Assembly: GCF_017315985.1 (NCBI RefSeq) | Contig: NZ_JAFLVR010000025.1 | Coordinates: 1 to 49,031 of the forward strand | Reading direction: 5' to 3' | Length of the DNA stretch: 49,031 nt | Origin: Candidatus Enterococcus murrayae | GTDB lineage: Bacteria > Bacillota > Bacilli > Lactobacillales > Enterococcaceae | In this document: piece by piece, positions 8,182-17,767 of the stretch | Numbering within the stretch: position 1 is the first letter of the stretch | Layout: every line of letters starts with the position of its first letter | Translations under genes and position numbers: made by a program | Notes under the pieces: model-generated | The model's input: the letters and a program-made list of their open reading frames with translations, nothing else | Told to the model about the DNA's origin: nothing | Database searches by the model: none

Positions 8182-8285
8182 CAATCAGCAGAGATGATTC
8201 TAAGTGCTGGGGATTTTTTTTATGAAGGAAATAGTCTATACTTCTATAGGTAAGAAAAAATGTTTTATCAGAGAGGATGAACACA

Positions 8286-9212
8286 ATGTTACAACGAAAA
8301 ATCGGCAGCAGCTATTGGGAAACTTCGGCGATTGCTTTAGGGATCATGCGAATGTCAGCGCTAACGTCATCAAAAGCAGCAGCAGTTTTAGAAACGGCTT
8401 TAGAAAGTGATATCAACTTTATCGATTCAGCGGATATGTACGGTGATGGAAAATCAGAATTAATTTTCGGTGCGGCTTTGAAAGAGGCCAACATCTCTCG
8501 AGACAAATTCTTTATTCAATCAAAAGGCGGCATCGTCACTGGGGATGACAAGCGTTATGATTTTTCGAAACAACATTTACTAGATTCTGTGGATGGGATT
8601 TTAGACCGCATGGGAATCGACTATTTGGATAGCTATCTATTGCATCGTCCTGATCCATTGATGGAGCCGGAAGAAATCGCGGAAGCCTTTGATCTCCTGC
8701 AGGCAAGCGGAAAAGTTCGCCACTTTGGTGTATCGAATTTTAATCCGGAACAATTTCAATTATTGCAATCCTATGTTGATCAAAAATTATTGATCAATCA
8801 ATTGCAATTTTCGATCATGCATACAGGGATGATCGATTATGGGATGCACACAAATATGACTGATACGCGTTCGTTCGATCATGATGGCGGTGTGTTAGAA
8901 TTCTCTCGTCGTAAAGGGGTAACGATCCAGGCCTGGTCGCCATTCCAATATGGCTTCTTTGAGGGCGTCTTTGTTGACAATGACAAGTTCCCAGAGCTAA
9001 ATGAGTTGTTAGATAAATTAGCGAAAAAATATGAAACCAATAAAAACGCGATCGCGACTGCTTGGATTTTGCGTCATCCAGCGAACATGCAAGTGATCTT
9101 AGGTACAATGAATCCAACACGAATTAAGGAAAGTGCTGCAGGCGGCGATGTGACATTAACGAAACAAGAATGGTACGATGTATACTTCGCAGCAGGAAAT
9201 GATTTACCATAA
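8286..9212 (+). CDS. Aldo/keto reductase
   Basis: The 308-residue product is an NADPH-dependent oxidoreductase of the aldo/keto reductase family, YdhF-like. The catalytic tetrad is visible: Asp47 and Tyr52 in FIDSADMYGDG, Lys80 in FFIQSKGG and His120 in YLLHRPDP. Such enzymes reduce aldehydes and ketones; the substrate cannot be told from sequence. ATG 8286 is preferred over ATG 8277 because AGAGGA lies eight bases before 8286 but abuts 8277. It is divergent from an Mga-type regulator and ends in a strong terminator, so it is probably transcribed alone. Confidence 0.9.
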   Translation: MLQRKIGSSYWETSAIALGIMRMSALTSSKAAAVLETALESDINFIDSADMYGDGKSELIFGAALKEANISRDKFFIQSKGGIVTGDDKRYDFSKQHLLDSVDGILDRMGIDYLDSYLLHRPDPLMEPEEIAEAFDLLQASGKVRHFGVSNFNPEQFQLLQSYVDQKLLINQLQFSIMHTGMIDYGMHTNMTDTRSFDHDGGVLEFSRRKGVTIQAWSPFQYGFFEGVFVDNDKFPELNELLDKLAKKYETNKNAIATAWILRHPANMQVILGTMNPTRIKESAAGGDVTLTKQEWYDVYFAAGNDLP

Positions 9213-9262
9213 GTAAGCAGCAGCTACTGTTTGTACACCAAAAAATTTAATCATAAAGTTGG

Positions 9263-9306
9263 AGCTCCCTTCAGAAAGGTTTAACCATTTCTGAAGGGGG
9301 CTTTTT
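9263..9306 (+). terminator. Terminator after the aldo/keto reductase
   Basis: AGCTCCCTTCAGAAA pairs with TTTCTGAAGGGGGCT, followed by a T tract. Confidence 0.85.
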
Positions 9307-9728
9307 CTGTAAATATTTCTTATGTAATTAATTTTTACAAAAAAAGTTTCCTGATAAGTAAAAAAATATTTTTTGAACAGTTATTTATAATCTATTTAAT
9401 TCAGTATTGAAGAAGTTATTTTAAATAAAAAACGTTTTTTAATTCTATTGAATTTTTTTCTATAAAAAAACAGTTGCAGTTATTCTGTGAATAAATTACA
9501 ATGATTATAAATAAATCAAAAATAATCTGTTTGTTCAATCTAAATAATGATTATTAGTCTTTTATTAGACTTTTGTAATTATAGATAGTTTCAAATTAAT
9601 CTGGTAACAGTTATGGAACTGATATTTTTTAGTTAATTAAGACTTTGAAATGGAGAGAGACCTTTAAAAATAACTGAAGTTTTTTATTGATTGATGAAAC
9701 GATAAATGAAGATAAAGGGGATCTAAAA
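9307..9728 (+). promoter_or_regulatory. A+T-rich leader upstream of the MucBP adhesin
   Basis: About 420 bases of very A+T-rich DNA with no gene. A possible promoter is TTGCAG (9474-9479), 17 bases, then TACAAT (9497-9502); its -35 match is weak. A long untranslated leader would follow. The ribosome site AAAGGGG at about 9714-9720 decides the adhesin start. Confidence 0.35.
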
Positions 9729-12700
9729 ATGAAGAAGAATAAATGGATTTTTTTAATTGGCTTCGCTATGAGTATTTTTTTGTTGGGAGCAGCGGGTCAA
9801 ACAGTTTCGGCGGATGAGATAACCGTCGATACAATCGTTGGGCTCCAGGATGCAGTTAAAAATGCGCCTGAAAACAGAACAGTGCTTTTGGGAGGATCAT
9901 TCCCGACAGATATCGGTGCAACAATTGCATTAGCAGAGTCGCCCTATCAGGTTGAAATCGATGGTGGGGGTGTGACGCTCCAATCGACTACGGGGAAGCA
10001 ATTATTTTCATATGGAGCAGGGAGTGGGACGGCGAGCTCTGCACTAACGCTGAAAAACTTTAATTTGCAAGGACTGGGTAATAATGCTCGAGCATTATCA
10101 GTCTCTGGCTACAAGGGCGAGTTTATTTTAGAGAATACAGTAGTCAATAATTTTCGCGGATACGACGACGGCAGCGCCTTTTACACTAGCGGAAATACTA
10201 CATTAAAAAGTTGTACATTTTCGAATAATGTAAACAATGCTTCAGGCTATTCAGGCGGCGCAATCGCTTGTAAAGGCTATTCAGCGAATTTTAAAACCTA
10301 TAATACTAAATTTATTGCCAATGAAACACTTCAGGCAGGAACTGGAAATGTCGGTGGTGAGGGTGGTGCGATTTACTTCTTCCAACCGAGTGCCTCAGCA
10401 AAATTCACCTTCAAGAATAATTATTTTGCAGGAAACAAATCGGTCGAAAATGTTTCAGGAGGCGGTAAAGCCAAATTAGCAGATGGCGGAGCCATTGCGT
10501 TTTTCAACACAGTCAACGGAACCGACATTTTGTTTGACGGGAATTCATTTGTCGGCAACATCGCTGGAGATGATGGCGGAGCAATTTTGATTCAAACGAA
10601 TGACAACATTTCAAGTGCTGCTACATTTGTGAACAATACGTTCTATCAGAATAAAGCTCTAGGACAGGATCTTTCAGCAAATAATGGCGGAGCGATCCAG
10701 ATTTATGCCAATGGCGGTATAACTGAAGGAAGAAGAGCAGCGGTTGATTATATTAATAATAGCTTTGTTGAAAATACAGCAGTCTATGATGGTGGGGCCA
10801 TTGGCAGCTCCGGCTATGGCTTGAATTATTCTGCGGGACGCTATGCCAATAATTTATTTGCAGGAAATAAAGCACGCTCAGCCACCAAGAGCAATATTGC
10901 AGATGGCAAGGTTGATGGAACAGGAAACCTTGAATCAAATCTTGGTTACGATAATGGAACGGCTACTACAGTAACAATGGCGGACGTTTTTGGCTCAGTC
11001 CCCGTTGGATTAGTTGATAACTACAATAAAATCAAAGCAGGTACGTCAAGTGATGCGATCATTCTACCGACAGTGCCGATCGCGCCAGAAAAATTAGCGG
11101 ACGATCAGGTAGAAAACTTACGAGCGGTAAATGAAGACCAGCGAGGGTTGCCGCGGACAGCAAAAGCTGATATAGGTTCTGTCGAAATCGATTGGATCAA
11201 GTATGATAGTAACGGCGGAATTTTTGACTTGGGAACAGAACTGCCGAAATATGAAGGCATTGTTTATTATGAAGGAACACAACCAGAAGCATATTATCAA
11301 GTTGGCTATAAAGACTTGAATCAAACGATTCCAGCTGGCGCAGATTTAAAAGCAACACGTGACGGCTATCAATTTGCCGGGTGGTCAAAAGATAAGGATG
11401 CGAAAGACCCTGATGCCAACCTTGCTGCAGGACAATCGCTCACAATTCCGAAAGGTAACGAGACACTTTACGCGATTTGGAAAAAATCTGAGCCTGTGAT
11501 CGTGCATTATATGACCTACGATGAAAACAAACAGCTGGTTCAGATCAGTCCTGATGAAACCTTGACTGGCGACTTGGGAACGTCTTATCATGCACAGATC
11601 AAGCAAATTGATGATTACGTTTTTTCTGGAGTCAAAGAGGGCGATTCTATCACGGGTATCTTTAGTGACGAGCCTAAGGAAATTACATTGATTTATACGA
11701 AAGCTGTCAAAGAAAAAGGAACCGTGCTTGTTCAATATCAAGATGAGTCAGGGAAACCATTGGCTGGCAATGAGATGTCAATGGGAGAGATCGGCAATGA
11801 TTATACTACCACGCAAAAGAATATCGACGGTTATACATTTAAAGAAATAAAAGGGGCGTCAGCTGGTAAATATGTGTCTGGGATTACCCAAGTAATCTAT
11901 GTTTATACGAAAAATCCAGCGGAGCAAGGGAAGGTCATCGTTCATTATCAGGACGAGGAGCAAAATCCATTGTGTCCGGATGTTGAGCTGACAGGTGATG
12001 TGGATGCGATCTATACAGCTGAAGTGAAGCCTTTTGATGACTATACAGTGAAAGGGATTGTCGGAAGTATTAGTGGAAAGTATACGCTTCAAAACCAGGA
12101 AGTGACGGTAATCTATGCGAAGAAGGGAACCGGAGTAGAAAAAGGGGTTCTGATTGTAGAATATCAAGATGAAGCTGGTCATCCACTTTTAAATAGTGAC
12201 GTGACCCTTGCTGAGATCGGTGAAGAGTATACTACTACGCCAAAAGAGATTGACGGCTATAAACTCAAAGAAGTGAAAGGTAGTGAAGCAGGAAAATATG
12301 TTGATGGTATTACGAAGGTTACGTACGTCTATGAAGCTATAAAAGGCAAAGTGACCATTCGTTATCACGACGAAGCAGGAAATGAGCTGGCTGAAAATTA
12401 TACGGATGAACAGCCGATAGGAACACCGTTACCGCTTGAAAAGCTGAATAAGGACATTGCTGGTTTTCAATTGAAGGAAATCAAAGGTTTGGCTATGGAT
12501 ACAGGGGCTAGATATACAAAAGCTGAACAGGTTATTACTGTTATCTACAAGAAGCAAGCAGGGATGGTTATTGTCAATTACTTGAGCGATGAGGGCAAAT
12601 CATTAGCTAAACCGCTGACGCTAAGCGGTCAAATTGGCGCAGAGTACCAGACTGAAGCGAAAGCATTCAAAGGCTATCGCTTGAAAGAAACCACTGGCAA

Positions 12701-13196
12701 TGCGGCTGGAAAATATGACCTAGCTCCGCAAATCGTCACTTATATTTATACGAATAAAAGCTCAATCAAGGTTCAATACGTTGACGAAGCAGGAAAAGAG
12801 CTAGCACCTGCTGAACAAAAGATCGGCGTTATTGATGAAAAATACGAAACAACTGCCAAAGCCATTGATGGTTGGAAGGTTAAGGAAACACCGAAAAATG
12901 CCCAAGGAACCTATCAGGCAGAAGAGCAGACGATCACCTATGTCTACCTAAAGGCTACACCCGCTGAGGGATCAGGAGATGGCGGTGCAAATGATGGCGG
13001 CGGCCAAAGCAATACAGGGGCAACGACATACGTAACAACGAGAGCATTGCCAAACACTGGTCGGCAGCAAGCCACTGCAAAAAAATTACCAGCCACAGGG
13101 GAAGAACGAACAAGCTCGCTTGTTCTGACTCTGATCGGTCTAGGGTTAACCGGTTATATTGGAATGACTCTCTTAAAAAGAAGAGTAAACGAATAA
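9729..13196 (+). CDS. LPXTG cell-wall adhesin with beta-helix and MucBP repeats
   Basis: The 1155-residue secreted protein starts at ATG 9729, nine bases after AAAGGGG. A signal peptide ends near VSADE. Residues about 60-400 are Gly/Asn-rich with repeated short motifs such as NNxFxxNxA and GGAI, typical of a right-handed parallel beta-helix. About 475-585 resembles an InlB B-type repeat (YDSNGG to YAIWKK). Seven MucBP repeats follow from about residue 588 to 1080, each opening like VxVxYxDExGxxL and closing with IxVIYxK. A Gly-rich spacer leads to LPNTG (1107) and LPATG (1120), then a hydrophobic span and basic tail. Sortase A would use the second motif. MucBP domains bind mucin or extend adhesins from the wall. 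Monocistronic, with a terminator right after. Confidence 0.9.
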   Translation: MKKNKWIFLIGFAMSIFLLGAAGQTVSADEITVDTIVGLQDAVKNAPENRTVLLGGSFPTDIGATIALAESPYQVEIDGGGVTLQSTTGKQLFSYGAGSGTASSALTLKNFNLQGLGNNARALSVSGYKGEFILENTVVNNFRGYDDGSAFYTSGNTTLKSCTFSNNVNNASGYSGGAIACKGYSANFKTYNTKFIANETLQAGTGNVGGEGGAIYFFQPSASAKFTFKNNYFAGNKSVENVSGGGKAKLADGGAIAFFNTVNGTDILFDGNSFVGNIAGDDGGAILIQTNDNISSAATFVNNTFYQNKALGQDLSANNGGAIQIYANGGITEGRRAAVDYINNSFVENTAVYDGGAIGSSGYGLNYSAGRYANNLFAGNKARSATKSNIADGKVDGTGNLESNLGYDNGTATTVTMADVFGSVPVGLVDNYNKIKAGTSSDAIILPTVPIAPEKLADDQVENLRAVNEDQRGLPRTAKADIGSVEIDWIKYDSNGGIFDLGTELPKYEGIVYYEGTQPEAYYQVGYKDLNQTIPAGADLKATRDGYQFAGWSKDKDAKDPDANLAAGQSLTIPKGNETLYAIWKKSEPVIVHYMTYDENKQLVQISPDETLTGDLGTSYHAQIKQIDDYVFSGVKEGDSITGIFSDEPKEITLIYTKAVKEKGTVLVQYQDESGKPLAGNEMSMGEIGNDYTTTQKNIDGYTFKEIKGASAGKYVSGITQVIYVYTKNPAEQGKVIVHYQDEEQNPLCPDVELTGDVDAIYTAEVKPFDDYTVKGIVGSISGKYTLQNQEVTVIYAKKGTGVEKGVLIVEYQDEAGHPLLNSDVTLAEIGEEYTTTPKEIDGYKLKEVKGSEAGKYVDGITKVTYVYEAIKGKVTIRYHDEAGNELAENYTDEQPIGTPLPLEKLNKDIAGFQLKEIKGLAMDTGARYTKAEQVITVIYKKQAGMVIVNYLSDEGKSLAKPLTLSGQIGAEYQTEAKAFKGYRLKETTGNAAGKYDLAPQIVTYIYTNKSSIKVQYVDEAGKELAPAEQKIGVIDEKYETTAKAIDGWKVKETPKNAQGTYQAEEQTITYVYLKATPAEGSGDGGANDGGGQSNTGATTYVTTRALPNTGRQQATAKKLPATGEERTSSLVLTLIGLGLTGYIGMTLLKRRVNE

Positions 13197-13201
13197 GACA
13201 G

Positions 13202-13240
13202 CTGCTGAGTGGAGAAGAGATTCTCTATTCAGCAGTTTTT
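13202..13240 (+). terminator. Terminator after the MucBP adhesin
   Basis: A 15-pair stem: CTGCTGAGTGGAGAA with TTCTCTATTCAGCAG, loop GAGA, then TTTTT. A partial copy (CAGCTGCTGAG) recurs near 13254. Confidence 0.85.
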
Positions 13241-13301
13241 ACTATTTCTTATCAGCTGCTGAGTTTGGCATATCAAAGAAGACTTGTTTCTATTCAACAC
13301 G

Positions 13302-14351
13302 TCATTTTTTTGTATTCCTATTTAACCAATCAGCGATCAGGTTCGAACGATACAGCTGCTTATTCGTCCGAGGCTGTTTCTTTTTCTTCTTTTTGACTGT
13401 CGGCGGGGGAGTGGCAGATTCCGCTGTACGCTGTTCATTAGCATTTGCAGTTGATTCGTGGCCGTGAGAATTTCTTTGTATAGGTTCATTTATAGAGGAC
13501 GGCTGTCTACTGGAATCAGGATTTTCCGACACTTCATCTATCCATACAACTGAGGCATTTTCCAAACTGACTACATCTGGATGAGCCACTTGAACTAGAG
13601 CCAATACTTCTGTTTCGCTTAAATCACTGGGGGTAATACCGGTTGGAACAACGATTTCTATGGGCTTAGGTGAAAAAGTATCTATAATTTGGACAGACTC
13701 CTCCTGCAGCTCTTGCTCCAGTTCCTCTTCTTCAAGAGTCTCTATTGTTCCAGGGCGGTTAATTTTGACAAAATTGACAAAACGTCTCACACCATCCGCC
13801 TTTTTGAAAATACTCAAAGTAGTCAGAATTTCTAAAATCTTCGACACCTCTGCTTTTGTCTTTGTTTCATCTGCATCCCGCAATGTCATTCGATGCTTTT
13901 TACCCGCAGCATCTTCAAATATGGATACCCAACGAAGCGTAAGGTCCGGATTCTTACGTTCGCCAGCGCCAGGGGTGTCCAAAAGCTTCCTATATAAACG
14001 AGCTTCCTCGGTAAATTGTTGAAATTCCGCTTGATTCTTAAACAAGCGCTCCTTTACTTTCTGCCATTCCTTCCCGTCTTCAAAGTAGTTCTCAAAATAA
14101 AGGCAGTATCTACGCATTACATCGCTAGGTGCAGCGGTCAGAAACAATTCACGAATTAAAGACTGAGCCATGAACGAATAGTCGCTTAGAATCAATGAGT
14201 TTCTTACCATGATCGCAATGGCGTACTCAATGATAGCGGAACTATTTTGAGAATAGTCGAAATAGCTGATCAATCTCTGCTCTAGGGTGTCACGCTTCAT
14301 CGTAAAAATCTGGCGCTCGGTCAATGGTTTAGTCTGTCTATTTTTTTGCAT
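13302..14351 (-). CDS. Uncharacterised protein with Lys-rich C-terminal tail
   Basis: A 349-residue protein I do not recognise. Residues 1-130 look helical and well folded (RDTLEQRLISYFDYSQNSSA). Residues 130-210 are mixed and charged. An acidic stretch follows (EEEELEQELQEESV near 210), then a Pro/Ser/Thr-rich linker, and finally KKKKKKQPRTNKQ just before the end. No signal peptide or membrane span is visible, so it is probably cytoplasmic; the basic tail suggests nucleic-acid or membrane-surface binding. ATG follows GAGGAG at about ten bases. It converges on the MucBP adhesin and stands alone. It could be a regulator of its neighbour, but nothing in the sequence proves this. Confidence 0.75.
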   Translation of the reverse strand: MQKNRQTKPLTERQIFTMKRDTLEQRLISYFDYSQNSSAIIEYAIAIMVRNSLILSDYSFMAQSLIRELFLTAAPSDVMRRYCLYFENYFEDGKEWQKVKERLFKNQAEFQQFTEEARLYRKLLDTPGAGERKNPDLTLRWVSIFEDAAGKKHRMTLRDADETKTKAEVSKILEILTTLSIFKKADGVRRFVNFVKINRPGTIETLEEEELEQELQEESVQIIDTFSPKPIEIVVPTGITPSDLSETEVLALVQVAHPDVVSLENASVVWIDEVSENPDSSRQPSSINEPIQRNSHGHESTANANEQRTAESATPPPTVKKKKKKQPRTNKQLYRSNLIADWLNRNTKK

Positions 14352-14984
14352 GTCTAATCGCTCCTCATCAGCAATGTATACGTTTTCTAGTAATCCACAA
14401 AATTATCTTACCGCTAAGTGGCTCAAAATACGAACTCAATTTTGTAAAAAAAAATAAAGTATTTTGTTGGAAAGCTTCCTATCTAGTAATGATTAGTGAA
14501 GGGAACTCGCTGATACCCTTGAAAATAACACCTTATTTTAGTGATTTCGCTGAGGAATTCTGTGTAAAGGAAAAATCGACTTTATTCAGAGCCTATTTTT
14601 TTATGGATCACTTCACGTCTTTTTTTTTACGAAATTTCCTCTTATTTTTGACAAAATCGCTCAAAAAATCTAAAATCTCGGTTTTATATGAAAATGGTTA
14701 CACGTTTTATTTGGATATGATTAGAAACAGGACTAGGGATAAAAAAGTCATACTATTCGTTTTTTATAAAAATACACGGCCTTGTTTGTGAGAAAAGTAT
14801 CTTTCCGAAAACCGAAAATTAAAATCGTCATATAAAGGTTTTTGAAATCATTTCTATTTGTCATTTGTTTTATTGTGAAAAAGAACACGTTGGATTTGAT
14901 GGAATGAGTAGTCAGAGATTCTCGATTCAAAAACTAAATAATTGATTATTAAATAAAATTGATTAGAAAGATTCTAACTTCTAT
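14352..14984. other. Long A+T-rich spacer
   Basis: A 100-codon frame at 14489-14791 lacks a ribosome binding site and reads like chance sequence. I see no other gene, RNA or repeat here. The promoter of the uncharacterised gene should lie near 14360-14450 on the minus strand but is not clear. Confidence 0.4.
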
Positions 14985-14990
14985 TATAAT
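14985..14990 (+). promoter_or_regulatory. Probable -10 element of the kbl-tdh operon
   Basis: A perfect TATAAT; no clear -35 at 17 bases. It lies 26 bases before the cre site and predicts a start near 14997 with a leader of about 155 bases. Confidence 0.4.
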
Positions 14991-15015
14991 TCAAAGAATT
15001 GTCGAGTATTAAAGT

Positions 15016-15029
15016 TGTAAACGTTATCA
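15016..15029 (+). promoter_or_regulatory. cre site (CcpA operator) for kbl-tdh
   Basis: TGTAAACGTTATCA matches the catabolite-responsive element consensus TGWAARCGYTWNCW at every position. Placed just after the predicted start, it would act as a roadblock, repressing threonine breakdown when glucose is present. Confidence 0.7.
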
Positions 15030-15152
15030 AACGCCGCTAGACTAAGGGTGTAAAGAAGGAAAGCGCAAACAAATAGACAAGCTGGTTACTTTTTAAAAGA
15101 TAAAAAATAACAATATTTAATTGCGCAATAATCAATATGGAGGAGAATCGTT

Positions 15153-16346
15153 ATGAGTTCAAAAGTTCTTGACCAATTTCTTGAAACGAACTTGGAAGAT
15201 CTAAAAGAAAAAGGATTGTTCAATACAATCGATGTGTTAGAAGGAAGCAATGGTCCAATCATTACAGTTAATGATCAGAAAATGATCAACCTTGCCTCTA
15301 ACAACTATCTAGGATTTGCTACTCGCCCTGAGCTGATCGATGCGGATGTGGAAGCAACGAAGCATTATGGTGCAGGTGCAGGAGCGGTTCGGACGATCAA
15401 CGGAACTTTAGACATTCACCAAAAATTAGAAGAAAAAATCGCTGAATTCAAAGGAACAGAAGCGGCGATCGCTTTCCAATCAGGCTTTAACTGCAATATG
15501 GGTGCTATTTCAGCAGTTATGAAAAAAGGCGATGCGATTTTATCAGATGAATTGAACCATGCGTCAATCATTGATGGCTGCCGGTTATCTGGTGCGAAGA
15601 TCATCCGCGTTAACCACCAAGATATGGAAGACTTAGAAGCTAAAGCAAAAGCAGCAACTGAAAGCGGCGAATACAACAAAGTCATGTATATTACTGACGG
15701 GGTCTTTTCAATGGACGGCGACGTAGCGAAGATTCCAGAAATCGTTGAAATTTGTGAAAAATACAATGTTATCACTTATGTGGATGATGCTCACGGAACT
15801 GGCGTTATGGGTCAAGGGCACGGCACAGTCAAACATTTTAACATGCAGGACCATATCGATTTTCAAATGGGGACCTTATCTAAAGGAATCGGCGTTGTGG
15901 GCGGCTACGTAGCCGGAACAAAACAATTGATCACTTGGTTGAAATCACAAGCTCGTCCGTTCCTATTTTCGACATCCTTAACACCAGGAGCAGCAGGCGC
16001 ATGTATCAAAGCAATCGATTTGATTGAAGAGCATCCTGAATATGTCGATACGCTTTGGGACAATGCTAATTACTTCAAATCAGAATTAAAACGGATTGGT
16101 TACGATATTGGAAAATCAGAAACACCGATCACTCCCGTTATTGTCGGTGATGAAAAATTAGCCCAAGAATTTTCTAAGAAATTGTTGGAAAACGGTGTTT
16201 ACGTGAAACCAATCGTTTACCCAACAGTGCCATTAGGAACAGGCCGCGTTCGGAACATGCCAAACGCAGGTCACACTAAAGAAATGCTGGATGATGCAAT
16301 CAAGGTGTACGAAAAAGTAGGTAAAGAGCTAGGAATCATCAAATAA
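15153..16346 (+). CDS. kbl: Glycine C-acetyltransferase (2-amino-3-ketobutyrate CoA ligase)
   Basis: The 397-residue PLP enzyme of the alpha-oxoamine synthase family cleaves 2-amino-3-oxobutyrate with CoA to glycine and acetyl-CoA. Length and sequence match Kbl closely. PLP-binding features are visible: HGTG loop after DDAH at 211-214, and Lys244 in [12 protein letters not shown] as the Schiff-base lysine. ATG follows TGGAGGAG. It is the first gene of an operon with tdh 36 bases downstream, which supplies its substrate from threonine. A perfect cre site in the leader implies carbon catabolite control. Confidence 0.95.
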   Translation: MSSKVLDQFLETNLEDLKEKGLFNTIDVLEGSNGPIITVNDQKMINLASNNYLGFATRPELIDADVEATKHYGAGAGAVRTINGTLDIHQKLEEKIAEFKGTEAAIAFQSGFNCNMGAISAVMKKGDAILSDELNHASIIDGCRLSGAKIIRVNHQDMEDLEAKAKAATESGEYNKVMYITDGVFSMDGDVAKIPEIVEICEKYNVITYVDDAHGTGVMGQGHGTVKHFNMQDHIDFQMGTLSKGIGVVGGYVAGTKQLITWLKSQARPFLFSTSLTPGAAGACIKAIDLIEEHPEYVDTLWDNANYFKSELKRIGYDIGKSETPITPVIVGDEKLAQEFSKKLLENGVYVKPIVYPTVPLGTGRVRNMPNAGHTKEMLDDAIKVYEKVGKELGIIK

Positions 16347-16382
16347 AAAATCAAATTAAGAGATAGAGAGGAAGTCACATCC

Positions 16383-17384
16383 ATGAAAAAAGTATTGATT
16401 ACAGGCGCATTAGGACAAATTGGTTCAGAATTAACAGAAAGACTTCGCAATGATCTAGGTGTTAACAATGTCATCTCAACAGATATTCGTACAATAGAAG
16501 GCAGCCCGGTCGTTGAAAATGGTCAATTTGAAGAATTAGATGTAACCGATTACGAAAGCTTTTTAGATGTTGCCAAACGGTATGAAGTAGATACGATCAT
16601 CCATTTAGCAGCTTTGCTTTCTGCTACAGCTGAAAAACGTCCAGCGTTTGCTTGGAATTTGAACATGACTGGTTTAATGAACGCATTAGAAGTTGCTCGT
16701 GAAATCGGACCAGAAACCAAATTCTTTGCACCGTCATCGATTGCGGCTTATGGACCAGATGCAGAGCCGGATAATACTCCTCAGGATACTGTGATGCATC
16801 CTACGACCATGTATGGCGTGACAAAAGTAGCAGGCGAATTATTAGAGAATTACTACCATTCAAAATATGGTGTCGATACTCGTTCCGTGCGCTTCCCAGG
16901 CTTGATCTCATACAAGGTTGAGCCAGGCGGCGGCACAACCGATTACGCAGTAGATATTTATTATGAAGCATTAAAAAACAAATCCTACACTTCATTTATC
17001 GACAAAGGCACTTACATGGACATGATGTATATGGATGATGCGATCGAAGGAATCGTGAAATTAATGAACGCAGATGCGGATCGTTTAGAGCACCGCAACT
17101 CATTTAACATCACAGCGATGTCCTTTGAACCAGAACAAATCGCCGCATCGATTCGCCGTCGTATACCTGACTTTGAGTTGAACTATGACGTAGATCCAGT
17201 TCGTCAAGGAATCGCTAATACTTGGCCAAATTCTATCGACGACAGTGATGCTCGTAAAGAGTGGGACTTCAGTCCAAGCTTTGATTTAGATAAAATGACC
17301 GATGAAATGTTAGAAAAATTATCAGCGAAATTTAAGACTGAGGGCATCGAAACTAAAGTGTCCTTTGATAAAGTGAATTCATAA
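16383..17384 (+). CDS. tdh: L-threonine 3-dehydrogenase, short-chain type
   Basis: A 333-residue extended short-chain dehydrogenase of the NAD-dependent epimerase fold. The dinucleotide motif GALGQIG is at 8-14, and the catalytic Tyr144 and Lys148 lie in YGVTK, with a Ser in APSSIAAYG. It is the epimerase-like type of threonine dehydrogenase, not the zinc alcohol-dehydrogenase type of E. coli. It oxidises L-threonine to 2-amino-3-oxobutyrate, which Kbl then cleaves; the gene pair is diagnostic. RBS is AGAGAGGA. The operon ends at the terminator at 17431. Confidence 0.93.
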   Translation: MKKVLITGALGQIGSELTERLRNDLGVNNVISTDIRTIEGSPVVENGQFEELDVTDYESFLDVAKRYEVDTIIHLAALLSATAEKRPAFAWNLNMTGLMNALEVAREIGPETKFFAPSSIAAYGPDAEPDNTPQDTVMHPTTMYGVTKVAGELLENYYHSKYGVDTRSVRFPGLISYKVEPGGGTTDYAVDIYYEALKNKSYTSFIDKGTYMDMMYMDDAIEGIVKLMNADADRLEHRNSFNITAMSFEPEQIAASIRRRIPDFELNYDVDPVRQGIANTWPNSIDDSDARKEWDFSPSFDLDKMTDEMLEKLSAKFKTEGIETKVSFDKVNS

Positions 17385-17430
17385 AATAGCAGGGATTTCT
17401 TAGTAGAACATGAGGAGGAAATAAGAAAAA

Positions 17431-17466
17431 AGGAAATGTTTAAAATAACGTTTCCCTTTTTCTTTC
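17431..17466 (+). terminator. Terminator of kbl-tdh
   Basis: GGAAATGTT and AACGTTTCC pair (one wobble), flanked by A-rich and T-rich runs. Confidence 0.75.
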
Positions 17467-17615
17467 TCCATGTTAAAATAATGTCCGAACAAATGAGAGA
17501 AGTTATTAAATACCTGGTATACCGCAATTTTTTGTTCTATTTCTCTTATGTAATAACTTCAATTGTTTGTCTTAAAAATCAAGTTATGAAGTAAATGAAC
17601 AGTCACTTCGCAGCA

Positions 17616-17695
17616 AGGATAGGCGTTCTGTTTTCGCCGTGATTATGATAGTAAGCCGTTATCCTATTTATGAAGGAGGAAAAGATAGCAGAACG
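17616..17695 (+). promoter_or_regulatory. Possible structured leader of the amino-acid permease gene
   Basis: AGGATA (17616-17621) can pair with TATCCT (17660-17665), with GGC/GCC continuing inside, and CGTTCTG (17624-17630) with CAGAACG (17689-17695). A Shine-Dalgarno-like AAGGAGGA (17673-17680) is not followed by a start codon. This may be a regulatory leader; it does not match a riboswitch I know. Confidence 0.3.
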
Positions 17696-17767
17696 GTACG
17701 TGAGTATGAATAGCAAATTTATTTTTCTAAAAAATAAATTCATTAATAGAATTCAGGAGGAAAAATT

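Noticed and set aside
11490-12960. CRISPR-like or nucleotide repeat array
   Set aside because: Periodic similarity here, and likewise at 43680-45400, comes from MucBP and SpaA/Cna_B protein repeats that have diverged at DNA level; there are no uniform repeats with spacers.
14489-14791. 100-codon plus-strand frame in the long spacer
   Set aside because: No Shine-Dalgarno sequence, low-complexity Phe/Lys-rich translation and no domain pattern; read as chance.
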